Shown here in pieces: positions 47,967-55,917 of a stretch of 64,000 nt of DNA. The notes beneath the pieces are model-generated. The model was given only the letters and a program-made list of their open reading frames with translations. It had not been told where the DNA came from and did not search any database. The stretch is taken from NCBI GenBank assembly GCA_021821195.1, contig JAKACT010000004.1, positions 248,001 to 312,000 on the forward strand. The letters are read 5' to 3'. Every line of letters begins with the position of its first letter. Positions within the stretch are counted from its first letter, which is position 1. The stretch is from Pseudomonadota bacterium (GTDB lineage Bacteria > Pseudomonadota > Gammaproteobacteria > Xanthomonadales > Xanthomonadaceae). Made by a program: the position numbers and the translations under genes.

Positions 47967-48761
47967 TCAGGCGGTGCGGTGCAGGACCAGCTCCAGCACG
48001 AACTTGCTGCCGAAGAACGCCAGCACCAGCAGCGCCATCGCCACCAGCGTCCAGCGCACCGCGGTGGCGCCGCGCCAGCCGCGCCGCCAGCGGCCCAGCA
48101 GCAGCGCACCGAAGGCCAGCCACGACAGCACGCTGAGCACGGTCTTGTGCACCAGGTGCTGGGCCAGCAGGTTCTCCACGAACAGCACCCCGGTCAACAG
48201 GGTGGCGGTCAGCAGCACGAAACCCACCGCGATGGTGCGGAACAGCAGGGTTTCCAATTCGGTCAGCGGCGGCAGCGCGCGCAGCCAAGCGTGGAATTCG
48301 CGCCGGCGCAGGGCGCGCTCCTGTGCCCACAGGAATACCGCCAGCACCGCCGCCAGCGCCAACGTGGCGTAGGCCAGCAGGGCCAGCCAAGCGTGCAGCA
48401 GCATGCGCCAGTCCAGCGGATCGGCCGGGGTGGCGTGGCCATAGAAGCGATAGGCCAGCAGCACCAGTGCGGCCAGCGGGAATACCACCACGCCCAGCGC
48501 ACGCATGCGCCCGGTGGCGGCAACCAGTGCGGTCAGTGCGGCCATGCCCAGCCCCACCAGCGACAGCGCGGCGAAGAAATGCAGGTCGGTGGCGCCGCTG
48601 CCGCGCCATGCGAGGTAGTGGGCCAGTCCGTGGAGCAGCACGGCGGCATCGGCCGGCAGCAGCCAGCCGCGACCGCCGGCGCCTTGGCCACGGCGGGCGT
48701 CCAACGCCAGCCAGAGGGCTGCCGCGAGGTACAGGACGGCGGCGGACAGGACGATCAACAT
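47967..48761 (-). CDS. CcsA/HemX-like cytochrome c assembly membrane protein
   Basis: A 264-residue inner-membrane protein with about eight hydrophobic helices. Histidines occur in AVLLHGLAHYLAW, in the DWRMLLHAWLALLAYATL segment and in LAQHLVHKTVLSVLSWLAFG, as in the CcsA/CcmC/HemX heme-handling family (YpjD-like). The tryptophan-rich signature of true CcsA is weak. A GTG-start form (48785) is also possible. In many gammaproteobacteria this gene precedes ffh; here it does not. Confidence 0.78.
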   Translation of the reverse strand: MLIVLSAAVLYLAAALWLALDARRGQGAGGRGWLLPADAAVLLHGLAHYLAWRGSGATDLHFFAALSLVGLGMAALTALVAATGRMRALGVVVFPLAALVLLAYRFYGHATPADPLDWRMLLHAWLALLAYATLALAAVLAVFLWAQERALRRREFHAWLRALPPLTELETLLFRTIAVGFVLLTATLLTGVLFVENLLAQHLVHKTVLSVLSWLAFGALLLGRWRRGWRGATAVRWTLVAMALLVLAFFGSKFVLELVLHRTA

Positions 48762-48848
48762 CCGGCAAGTGTCGCACAGCGACACGCCATCCCAGAACGC
48801 CCGGGCACGGTGTTATTCTGGCGGCAACACCACTGCCGGGGAGTTCCG

Positions 48849-49181
48849 ATGCACGCTTCGCATGCCATCCATCTGCCCGAACGCAGTCCGCTGTGGAAGG
48901 TGTTCTGGCTGTATGGCGTCCTCCCCAGCAACCTGCTGTGGCTGGCAGTGGCCTGGCTGGTCGATCACGGCCAGCTTCCGGGCGCCACCCTCGGCCTGTT
49001 GGTCTTCCTGCTCGGCTATACCGCCTGGATCGTCGCCGCGGTCTGGAAGGCCGCGCCAAATGCAAAAGACCCGCGCTATGGCGTGATGGCGCAGGCGCTG
49101 ACCGTGGCGTGGGCGATCAACACCGTGCTGATCGCGTTCTTCCTTGGCCTGCAGATGGTGCGCGCGCTGGTCGGCGGCTGA
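48849..49181 (+). CDS. Small membrane protein, function unknown
   Basis: A 110-residue protein with three hydrophobic helices (LYGVLPSNLLWLAVAWLV, then TLGLLVFLLGYTAWIVAAV and a C-terminal segment with AINTVLIAFFLG). GGGGAG lies eight bases before the ATG. No family is recognised. It is divergent from the CcsA-like gene, with an 87-base shared promoter region. Confidence 0.75.
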   Translation: MHASHAIHLPERSPLWKVFWLYGVLPSNLLWLAVAWLVDHGQLPGATLGLLVFLLGYTAWIVAAVWKAAPNAKDPRYGVMAQALTVAWAINTVLIAFFLGLQMVRALVGG

Positions 49182-49187
49182 GCCGGC

Positions 49188-49592
49188 TCAGCCGAACTGC
49201 ACCACCTCGCCCTGTCGGTCGAAGGTAGCGAACTGCGCCACCCGGCCGTCGTTGATCGCGTTGACCATGAAGCGCAGCGGCTGCGCGGCTTCGTCCGCGC
49301 TCGGGGCGATGCCGGCGCGGCCCGCCAGGCCGCCGACGAACAGCAGGTCCCAGTCCTGGCCGGTGGCCTTGGATTCCTCCGCCAACGCTTCGAAGCTGGC
49401 GATTTCCCCCGGGGTCTTGTCCACGCACAGGCAGGGGGCGAGCGTGCCGCCCTCGCGCCGCTCGAAGCGCTCGCGCTGCTCGGCCGTGGCGTTCTGCGGC
49501 AACTCCACCTTGGCGAACACCAGCAGCAGGCGCTGCGGTTCCGGCTGCTGGCGGGCGGCGTCGAGGAGGTCCTGGAAGCTGGCAAGGCTCAT
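49188..49592 (-). CDS. Conserved protein sometimes named 'ribonucleotide reductase subunit alpha'
   Basis: A 134-residue soluble protein. The family pattern is FQDLLDAARQQPEPQRLLLVF, then LCVDKTPGEIASFEALAEES and a C-terminal INDGRVAQFATFDRQGEVV. It is often labelled ribonucleotide reductase subunit alpha in databases but has no reductase motif and is far too small, so that name should not be used. Function unknown. It is convergent with the small membrane protein gene and divergent from moaA. Confidence 0.78.
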   Translation of the reverse strand: MSLASFQDLLDAARQQPEPQRLLLVFAKVELPQNATAEQRERFERREGGTLAPCLCVDKTPGEIASFEALAEESKATGQDWDLLFVGGLAGRAGIAPSADEAAQPLRFMVNAINDGRVAQFATFDRQGEVVQFG

Positions 49593-49669
49593 GGCGGTGG
49601 GGGGGCTGGTTGGGGAGGCGCGAAGCTAACACGAGCGCGCGACCGTGGCGGCGCCGGCAGCCGCGAATA

Positions 49670-49683
49670 TTGATCGCAATCAA
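49670..49683 (+). promoter_or_regulatory. Perfect FNR/Anr box upstream of moaA
   Basis: TTGAT-CGCA-ATCAA is an exact match to the FNR consensus TTGAT-N4-ATCAA, 172 bases before the moaA start. It implies oxygen-limited induction of the molybdenum cofactor genes. Confidence 0.8.
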
Positions 49684-49854
49684 GCGCACAGTCTGCGGCT
49701 GGGGATAAGCTGTCGTCGTACCACCCTCCAAGCCCCCTTGCCTGGGTTCGTCCGCGAATATGGCAACGGGGCCGTGGCAGTGACCGGAAGGTTGCCGCCA
49801 CCGGGTCGGATCCGGAAACGGGCCGGCCTCCCGCGTTCGGACTGGAGCGACAAC
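49684..49854 (+). promoter_or_regulatory. Long structured leader of moaA (candidate riboswitch region)
   Basis: The 171 bases between the FNR box and moaA carry no gene. GGCAAC (49762-49767) can pair with GTTGCC (49791-49796), with further GC-rich complementary stretches around. moaA leaders in other gammaproteobacteria carry a molybdenum-cofactor riboswitch; I cannot confirm the motif here by eye. Confidence 0.35.
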
Positions 49855-50835
49855 ATGGCAACCCTCGTGGACGGCTTCGGCCGCACGTTCCCCTATCTGC
49901 GGCTCTCGCTCACCGAGGCCTGCAACTACCGTTGCAGCTACTGCCTGCCGGATGGCTACCAGGCCGATGGACGCCCCACCTTCCTGTCGCTGGAGGAAAT
50001 CAAGCGGCTGGTGCGCGGCTTCGCCGCGGTGGGGATGCGCAAGATCCGCCTGACCGGCGGCGAGCCCAGCCTGCGCAAGGACCTGCCGTCGATCATCGCC
50101 GCCGTCTCGGCGACGCCGGGCGTGCAGAAGATCGCCCTGACCACCAATGGCTGCCTGCTGCCCCGGCATGTGCGGCTGTGGCGCGAAGCCGGGCTGACCG
50201 CGCTCAACGTCAGCCTGGACAGCCTGCAATCGGCGCGTTTCGCCGCCATCACCGGGCACGACCGCTTCGCTGAGGTGATGGAGGGCGTCGAGATCGCACA
50301 GGGGCTCGGCTTCGACGCGGTCAAGCTCAACGCGGTGCTGCTGCGCGGGCTGAACGACGACGAGCTGCCGGCGTGGATGGACTTCCTGCGCGACCGCGAC
50401 GTGTCGATCCGCTTCATCGAGCTGATGCGCACCGGCGACAACGCGGCCTATTTCGAACGCCACCACTACCGCGCCGAGGCGCTGGAACAACAGTTGGTGG
50501 ATGCCGGCTGGACGCTCCGGCCGCGCGCCGCCGATGCCGGCCCGGCGCGCGAGTACGCGCACCCTGGCTATCGCGGGCGGATCGGCATCATCGCCCCGTA
50601 TTCGAAGGATTTCTGCGCTGGCTGCAACCGCCTGCGGGTGACCGCCCGCGGCGACCTGCGGCTGTGCCTGTTCGGCGACTTCGGCATCCCGCTGCGGCCG
50701 CTGCTGCAGTCGGATGAAGACCACGACGCGCTGGCGGCACGCATCGCCACCCAGCTGGGCCTGAAGGCCGCGGGCCACGGCCTGCACGAGGGCAACACCG
50801 GCATCACCCCGCACCTGGCCTCAATCGGCGGATAA
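49855..50835 (+). CDS. moaA: GTP 3',8-cyclase MoaA
   Basis: A radical SAM enzyme for the first step of molybdenum cofactor synthesis, acting with MoaC on GTP. The 326-residue protein has the SAM cluster motif CNYRCSYC (Cys23, 27, 30), LTGGEPSLRKDL and LNVSLDSL. The second cluster motif CAGCNRLRVTARGDLRLC is near the C terminus, and the ending GG is typical of MoaA. ATG 49855 has GGAG upstream. It starts a run of coupled moa genes. Confidence 0.96.
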   Translation: MATLVDGFGRTFPYLRLSLTEACNYRCSYCLPDGYQADGRPTFLSLEEIKRLVRGFAAVGMRKIRLTGGEPSLRKDLPSIIAAVSATPGVQKIALTTNGCLLPRHVRLWREAGLTALNVSLDSLQSARFAAITGHDRFAEVMEGVEIAQGLGFDAVKLNAVLLRGLNDDELPAWMDFLRDRDVSIRFIELMRTGDNAAYFERHHYRAEALEQQLVDAGWTLRPRAADAGPAREYAHPGYRGRIGIIAPYSKDFCAGCNRLRVTARGDLRLCLFGDFGIPLRPLLQSDEDHDALAARIATQLGLKAAGHGLHEGNTGITPHLASIGG

Positions 50836-50844
50836 ACACAATCC

Positions 50845-51843
50845 ATGACGACCCCACGCGACGCGGCCTTCTACATGGCCGACATCCGCAACAAGCGCCC
50901 GACCCGCCGCCGCGCGGTGGCGGTGGGCGAATTCCTGCCCGGACCGGACGCGTTCGCCACCGTCATCGAGCGCCGCCTGCCCAAGGGCGATGCGCTGGTG
51001 ATGGCGGAAATCGCCGGCCTGCAGGGGGCGAAGATGGCCTCCATGCTGATGCCGCTGTGCCATCCCATTTCGCTGGAACTGGTGCGCGTGCGCTGCGTGC
51101 CGGTGCCGGAGCGCCACGCCATCCGCGTTTACTGCGAATGCGCGCTGGAGGCCCGCACCGGCGTCGAGATGGAAGCGCTGGCCGGCGTCAACGCGGCCCT
51201 GCTCACGCTTTACGATCTGACCAAGCCGGTCGAGCCTGCGCTTGCCATCAACGGCGTGCGCCTGCTGTTCAAGGAAGGCGGCAAGAAAGGGCTGTGGGTG
51301 CACCCCGACGGCATGACGGGCGACGAGCGTGCGCACTACCAGCCGCGCGACCTGGCCCGCCTCGACGGGGTGCCCTGCGCGGTCATCACCCTTAGCGACC
51401 GCGCCAGTTCGGGCGAATACGAAGACCGCTCCGGCCCGGTGCTGGTGGAGGCCCTGCGCAAGCTGGGCGCCGAGGTCGGCCATATCGAAGTATTGCCCGA
51501 CGGCATCGACCCGCTGGCCGAACGCCTGCGCGCGCTGGCCGCCAAGGGCGTGCGCCTGTGCCTGTGCAGCGGCGGCACCGGTCTGGGGCCGCGCGACGTG
51601 ACGCCGGAAGCGCTGCGGCTGGTCGCAGATCGCCCGGTGGAAGGTCTCGCCGAGATGTTGCGCAGCGAAAGCGCCAAGCACACCCCGCTGGCCTGGCTCA
51701 GCCGCGCCGAAGTGGTGCAGCTGGACGGCATGCTGGTGTTCGCGCTGCCGGGCAGCCCGCGCGCGGCGCAGCAGTGCATGGACATGCTGCAGCCGCTGCT
51801 GGCGCATGCGCTGGCGATGCTCGACGGCAGGCCGCACCCGTGA
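50845..51843 (+). CDS. moaCB: Bifunctional MoaC/MoaB fusion protein
   Basis: A 332-residue fusion. Residues 1-160 form MoaC (cyclic pyranopterin monophosphate synthase), with MLMPLCHPISLELV and EARTGVEMEALAGVNAALLTLYD. Residues 175-332 form a MoaB/MogA-type molybdopterin adenylyltransferase with ITLSDRASSGEYEDRSG, CSGGTGLGPRDVTPEA and FALPGSPRAAQQ. It would couple precursor formation to the adenylation step that prepares molybdate insertion. The fusion is known from Xanthomonadaceae and relatives. Nine bases separate it from moaA. Confidence 0.94.
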   Translation: MTTPRDAAFYMADIRNKRPTRRRAVAVGEFLPGPDAFATVIERRLPKGDALVMAEIAGLQGAKMASMLMPLCHPISLELVRVRCVPVPERHAIRVYCECALEARTGVEMEALAGVNAALLTLYDLTKPVEPALAINGVRLLFKEGGKKGLWVHPDGMTGDERAHYQPRDLARLDGVPCAVITLSDRASSGEYEDRSGPVLVEALRKLGAEVGHIEVLPDGIDPLAERLRALAAKGVRLCLCSGGTGLGPRDVTPEALRLVADRPVEGLAEMLRSESAKHTPLAWLSRAEVVQLDGMLVFALPGSPRAAQQCMDMLQPLLAHALAMLDGRPHP

Positions 51844-53087
51844 TCGGCTACGACGAGGCGCTGGCGCTCATCCAGCGCGAGGCGAAGCCGCTGCCGGCGG
51901 TGCCGCGCACGCCGGTGCCGGGACAGGTGCTGGCCGAGCCGGTGCACAGCGCTGAAGACCTGCCGCCGTTCGACAATTCCGCGATGGACGGCTTTGCCCT
52001 GCGGGTGGGTGATGCCGGCGCGGCCGCGGGCGCCGAGTTCGACGTGCTGGGCGCGCAGGCGGCAGGCGACGCGCAGGCCGCGGCGCAGGGTGGGGTGTGG
52101 GAAATCATGACCGGCGCGCGCATCCCGGATGGGCTGGATGCGGTGATCCCGGTCGAGCAGGTCGAAGTGCTGGCCCGCGATGGCGACGGCAAGCCGGCTC
52201 GCATCCGCCTGCAGGCCGATGTGCCGCCCGGCCAGCATGTACGCCGGCACGGCGAGGACGTGCGCAAGGGCGACCGCTTCCTCGCCGCCGGCACCCGCCT
52301 GGATGCGCCGCAGCTGATGCTGCTGGCGGCGCTGGGGGTGCCGCTGGTGGACGTGCGCGCGGCCCCGCGGGTGGCGCTGCTCAACACCGGTCGCGAGCTG
52401 GTGGACGATCCCGCGCAGGCGCTGGGCTCCGGCGAGATCCGCAACAGCAATGGCCCGTACCTGGCCCGACGGATCGAGCAGGCGGGTGCCGAGCTCGTAC
52501 TGCGGCAGACCGTCAGCGACGAAGCGGAGGCGTTCTTCATCGCGATGGAGCAGGCGCGCTCGGCCGGCGCTGAGCTGGTGCTGAGCACCGGCGCGGTGTC
52601 GATGGGCCGCTACGACTTCATCCCCGATGCGCTGCGCAAGCTCGGTGCGACCCTCCATTTCCACAAGGTGGCGATCCGCCCCGGCAAGCCGCTGCTGTTC
52701 GCCACCCTGCCCAACGGTGCGCTGTTCTTCGGGCTGCCGGGCAATCCGGCCTCCAGCGCGGTGGGGCTGCGCTTCTTCGTCGAGCCGGCGCTGCGGGCGA
52801 TGCTGGGGCTGGCGCCGGAGCGCCCGCTGCGGCTGCCGCTGCTGGGCGGCTACCGCAAGCGCCACCCGCTGCGCTTCCACCTCAAGGGCCACGTGGGGCT
52901 GGATCGCGACGGCCGGCTGCAGGCGCGGGTGCTGCCGGGGCAGGAGTCGTTCCGGATCGCGCCGCTGGCGCACAGCAATGCGTGGATCGTGGTCGATGCC
53001 GCCGCCGGCGATCTCGCCGAGGGCGCACTGGTCGATGTGTACCCGCCCGGGCACCTGCTCGGGCTGCAACTGCAGGGACAAGGCTGA
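51840..53087 (+). CDS. moeA: Molybdopterin molybdotransferase MoeA
   Basis: Inserts molybdate into adenylated molybdopterin. The 415-residue protein has LPPFDNSAMDGFALR near the N terminus, IMTGARIPDGLDAVIPVE, HVRRHGEDVRKGD, the MPT-binding region NSNGPYLARRI and STGAVSMGRYDFI, and a C-terminal domain IV. The start is GTG at 51840, overlapping the moaCB stop as GTGA. It overlaps moaD by one base. Confidence 0.95.
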   Translation: MIGYDEALALIQREAKPLPAVPRTPVPGQVLAEPVHSAEDLPPFDNSAMDGFALRVGDAGAAAGAEFDVLGAQAAGDAQAAAQGGVWEIMTGARIPDGLDAVIPVEQVEVLARDGDGKPARIRLQADVPPGQHVRRHGEDVRKGDRFLAAGTRLDAPQLMLLAALGVPLVDVRAAPRVALLNTGRELVDDPAQALGSGEIRNSNGPYLARRIEQAGAELVLRQTVSDEAEAFFIAMEQARSAGAELVLSTGAVSMGRYDFIPDALRKLGATLHFHKVAIRPGKPLLFATLPNGALFFGLPGNPASSAVGLRFFVEPALRAMLGLAPERPLRLPLLGGYRKRHPLRFHLKGHVGLDRDGRLQARVLPGQESFRIAPLAHSNAWIVVDAAAGDLAEGALVDVYPPGHLLGLQLQGQG

Positions 53088-53347
53088 TGGATGTGCAAGT
53101 GAAGCTGTTCGGGGCCTTCCGCGACTGCCAGCCGGAGCCGCAGGTGGTGCTGGCGCTGGCCGAGGGCGCCCTCGTGGCCGACCTGCGCGCCGCGCTGGAG
53201 GCGCATGGCCGCGCGCACTGGCCGAACTTCAACCCGGCGCTGCTGGCGCGTTCCGCCTTCGCCAGCGACAGCGCGGTACTACGCGATGCGCAGCCGGTGC
53301 CGGCGGGCGTGGGCATGGCGATCCTGCCGCCGGTGAGCGGGGGTTGA
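53087..53347 (+). CDS. moaD: Molybdopterin synthase small subunit MoaD
   Basis: A ubiquitin-like sulfur carrier of 86 residues ending in the required GG (LPPVSGG), whose C-terminal thiocarboxylate supplies sulfur to make the dithiolene. The start overlaps the moeA stop (TGATG). It is the partner of MoaE encoded two bases downstream. Confidence 0.93.
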   Translation: MDVQVKLFGAFRDCQPEPQVVLALAEGALVADLRAALEAHGRAHWPNFNPALLARSAFASDSAVLRDAQPVPAGVGMAILPPVSGG

Positions 53348-53349
53348 GC

Positions 53350-53874
53350 ATGGATCGCCACCATCTCACCGTGGTCGAGATCGCCGAGGGCAAACTGAAC
53401 CCGGACGCCGCGCTGGAGTTCGTCTCCGACCCCGGTTTCGGCGGCATCACGATGTTCGTCGGCCGCGTGCGCGATCTCAACCATGGCCGCGACGTCACCG
53501 GCATCAGCTACGACATGTTCGTGCCGCTGGCGCTGAACGGGTTTGCCGAGATTGCCGCCAAGGCCGAGCGCGACTTCGGCGGCAAGCTCAAGCTGTACAT
53601 CGGCCACGCCAAGGGGCGGCTGGGGATCGGCGACCTGGCGATGGTGGTGGCTGCCGGCACTCCCCATCGCGACGAAGCCTTCCGCGCCTGCCGGCAGGTG
53701 GTGGAGGCGGTGAAGCACACCAGCCCGATCTGGAAGCAGGAGCACTACGTCGACGGCGACAGTGTCTGGAGCGAAGGCTGTTCGCTGTGCGAGGGCCACG
53801 CGCCAGCGGGCGGGCAGGCGCATGCACACGCGCCCGGCCACCACCACCAGCATGCCCCGGAGCCGGGACGGTGA
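53350..53874 (+). CDS. moaE: Molybdopterin synthase catalytic subunit MoaE with His-rich tail
   Basis: A 174-residue MoaE, about 24 residues longer than E. coli MoaE. Family segments are GGITMFVGRVRDLNHGRDV, HAKGRLGIGDLAMVV, ACRQVVEAVKHTSPIWKQE and the catalytic-lysine region WKQEHYVDG. The extra C terminus is histidine-rich (AHAHAPGHHHQH), a possible metal-binding tail. It overlaps the next gene by GTGA. Confidence 0.93.
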   Translation: MDRHHLTVVEIAEGKLNPDAALEFVSDPGFGGITMFVGRVRDLNHGRDVTGISYDMFVPLALNGFAEIAAKAERDFGGKLKLYIGHAKGRLGIGDLAMVVAAGTPHRDEAFRACRQVVEAVKHTSPIWKQEHYVDGDSVWSEGCSLCEGHAPAGGQAHAHAPGHHHQHAPEPGR

Positions 53875-54227
53875 AAGTCCAGCTGCAGGGGCAGCTGGTG
53901 CGGCTGCGCATCAGCGAGGCCGAACTGGCACGCCTGCAGGCCGGCGGAACGGTGGAAAACCTCACCCGGCTGCCGGCCGGGCTGGCGCTGCGGCAGTGGC
54001 TGCGGCTGGGAAAGGGGTCGCAACCGGAATTGCTGGTGGGCGACGCGCAGGGCTGGGGTTGCCTGCTGCCGCCCGCCGAGCTGGCCGCCTACGTTGCGCG
54101 GCTGCCCTGCCGCGAGGGATTGCGCCTGCGCCTGCCGCTGGCCGAAGGGGCGGAAGACGTGATCGAGATCGATCTGGAGGTGGACGTGCGCGACAGCGTA
54201 CGCAGCCGGGGCGTGCCCAAGCGCTGA
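53871..54227 (+). CDS. Small protein at the end of the moa operon, function unknown
   Basis: A 118-residue soluble protein starting at GTG 53871, overlapping the moaE stop. It has a beta-rich pattern (KVQLQGQLVRLRISEAELARL; LRQWLRLGKG; IEIDLEVDVRD) and no cysteine cluster beyond isolated residues. Location suggests a role tied to molybdenum cofactor or nitrate metabolism. I do not recognise its family with certainty. Confidence 0.7.
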   Translation: MKVQLQGQLVRLRISEAELARLQAGGTVENLTRLPAGLALRQWLRLGKGSQPELLVGDAQGWGCLLPPAELAAYVARLPCREGLRLRLPLAEGAEDVIEIDLEVDVRDSVRSRGVPKR

Positions 54228-54261
54228 GCGCAAGGGGGCCGGACGCTTTTGTGGCGCCGGC

Positions 54262-54275
54262 TTGACCGGGATCAA
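54262..54275 (+). promoter_or_regulatory. FNR/Anr box 1 upstream of narK
   Basis: TTGAC-CGGG-ATCAA matches the FNR consensus at nine of ten positions. It is the upstream member of a pair spaced 38 bases apart before narK. Confidence 0.75.
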
Positions 54276-54299
54276 CCCGCGATGGGGTGCGGACGGGAT

Positions 54300-54313
54300 T
54301 TGACTCCGATCAA
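54300..54313 (+). promoter_or_regulatory. FNR/Anr box 2 upstream of narK
   Basis: TTGAC-TCCG-ATCAA again matches nine of ten consensus positions and lies 106 bases before the narK start. The downstream site would be the activator site near -41.5 of a start point around 54348. Confidence 0.75.
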
Positions 54314-54419
54314 TATGGCGCGGGGGGTGTTGCCGCACGCTTGCGCAACAAATTTTGCCGTCACGCCGAAATAGGGTGATGATCGGCATCGCCGGCTATC
54401 CCTAGCACAGGTACGTCCC

Positions 54420-55829
54420 ATGAGCGCCCAACTGGCCAGCAAGCCACGCAGCGTCGGTTCCGTGATCCAGGACTGGAGGCCGGAGGACGCGGCGTTCTGG
54501 GCACAGACCGGCAATCGCATCGCCAATCGCAATCTCGCCATCTCGGTCCCGGCCCTGCTGCTGGCATTCGCCATCTGGCAGATGTTCTCGGCGGTGGCCA
54601 TCAGCCTGCCGCTGGTGGGCTTCCAGTTCGACACCAACCAGCTGTTCTGGCTGGCCGCGCTGCCTGCGCTGTCCGGCGCCACCCTGCGCATCTTCTACTC
54701 GTTCGTGGTGCCGCTGTTTGGCGGCCGCCGCTGGACCGCCATCGCGACCGCCTCGCTGCTGATCCCGGCGGTATGGCTGGGCATCGCGGTGCAGGACACC
54801 TCCACGCCCTACTGGCACTTCGTGGCGATCGCCATCCTGTGCGGCTTTGGCGGCGGCAATTTCTCCTCGTCGATGTCCAACATCTCGTTCTTCTACCCGA
54901 AGGCGAAGCAGGGCTTCGCGCTGGGCATGAACGCGGGGCTGGGCAACCTGGGCGTGTCCGCCACCCAGTTCGTGATCCCGCTGGTCATCACCCTCGCGCT
55001 GTTCGGCGGGATCGTGGGCGGGCCGCAGCTGACCGCCGACGGCAAGGAGCTGTTCCTGCAGAACGCCGGCTTCGTGTGGGTGCCGTTCCTGGTGGTCTGC
55101 GCCATCGCCGCGTGGTTCGGCATGCACGACCTGGCCGCGGCGCGCTCTTCGTTCGCAGAGCAGGCGGTGATCTTCAAGCGCAAGCACAACTGGCTGATGT
55201 GCTGGCTGTACATCGGCACCTTCGGCTCGTTCATCGGCTTCTCGGCCGGCTTCCCGATGCTGATCAAGACCCAGTTCCCCGACGTCAACCCGATGACCTA
55301 CGCCTTCCTCGGGCCGCTGGTCGGCGCGCTGATGCGTTCGGTGGGCGGCTGGCTGTCCGACAAGCTGGGTGGCGCGCTGCTGACCTTCTGGGTGTTCGCG
55401 CTGATGATCGTCGGCGTGTTCTTCGTGCTGCATTTTCTGCCGGACCACGATGGCCAGGGCGGCAACTTCTACGGCTTCCTCGGCAGCTTCATGGGCCTGT
55501 TCGTGCTCAGCGGCATCGGCAACGCCTCGACGTTCCGGATGATCCCGGTGATCTTCCGCACCCTGCACGAGCGCTGGTCGGCCAGCGCCGACGCGGAGGG
55601 CAAGACCGCCGCGTCGCGCCAGGCCGGCATCGAATCGGCGGCGGTGATCGGCTTCAGCTCGGCCATCGGCGCCTACGGCGGCTTCTTCATCCCGAAGAGC
55701 TATGGCTCCTCGATCGCCTGGACGGGCGGCCCGGAACTGGCGCTGTACGGCTTCATCGCCTTCTACGCCACCTGCCTGGTGGTGACCTGGTGGTGGTACT
55801 ACCGGCGCGGTGCGGAAACGCCGTGCTGA
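54420..55829 (+). CDS. narK: Nitrate/nitrite transporter NarK (NarK2 type)
   Basis: A 469-residue MFS protein with 12 hydrophobic helices. The nitrate signatures are GFGGGNFSSSMSNISFFYPK with KQGFALGMNAGLGNLGVS in the first half, and SGIGNASTFRMIPVIF with IGFSSAIGAYGGFFIPKSYG in the second. It resembles E. coli NarK, a nitrate/nitrite exchanger. It lies directly before narG (88 bases) and after two FNR sites, so it heads the nitrate reduction operon. Confidence 0.95.
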   Translation: MSAQLASKPRSVGSVIQDWRPEDAAFWAQTGNRIANRNLAISVPALLLAFAIWQMFSAVAISLPLVGFQFDTNQLFWLAALPALSGATLRIFYSFVVPLFGGRRWTAIATASLLIPAVWLGIAVQDTSTPYWHFVAIAILCGFGGGNFSSSMSNISFFYPKAKQGFALGMNAGLGNLGVSATQFVIPLVITLALFGGIVGGPQLTADGKELFLQNAGFVWVPFLVVCAIAAWFGMHDLAAARSSFAEQAVIFKRKHNWLMCWLYIGTFGSFIGFSAGFPMLIKTQFPDVNPMTYAFLGPLVGALMRSVGGWLSDKLGGALLTFWVFALMIVGVFFVLHFLPDHDGQGGNFYGFLGSFMGLFVLSGIGNASTFRMIPVIFRTLHERWSASADAEGKTAASRQAGIESAAVIGFSSAIGAYGGFFIPKSYGSSIAWTGGPELALYGFIAFYATCLVVTWWWYYRRGAETPC

Positions 55830-55917
55830 CCTGCGACACCCCTGACGCGGTGGCTGCAGCCACCCCCAGCAAGATGCATGCGCGCGTTTCGTGCGTGCCA
55901 GCCAAGAGGATGTTCCC

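Noticed and set aside
49188-49592. Calling this gene a ribonucleotide reductase subunit
   Set aside because: The product has 134 residues and none of the reductase cysteines or radical-transfer residues; the name appears to be a propagated label.
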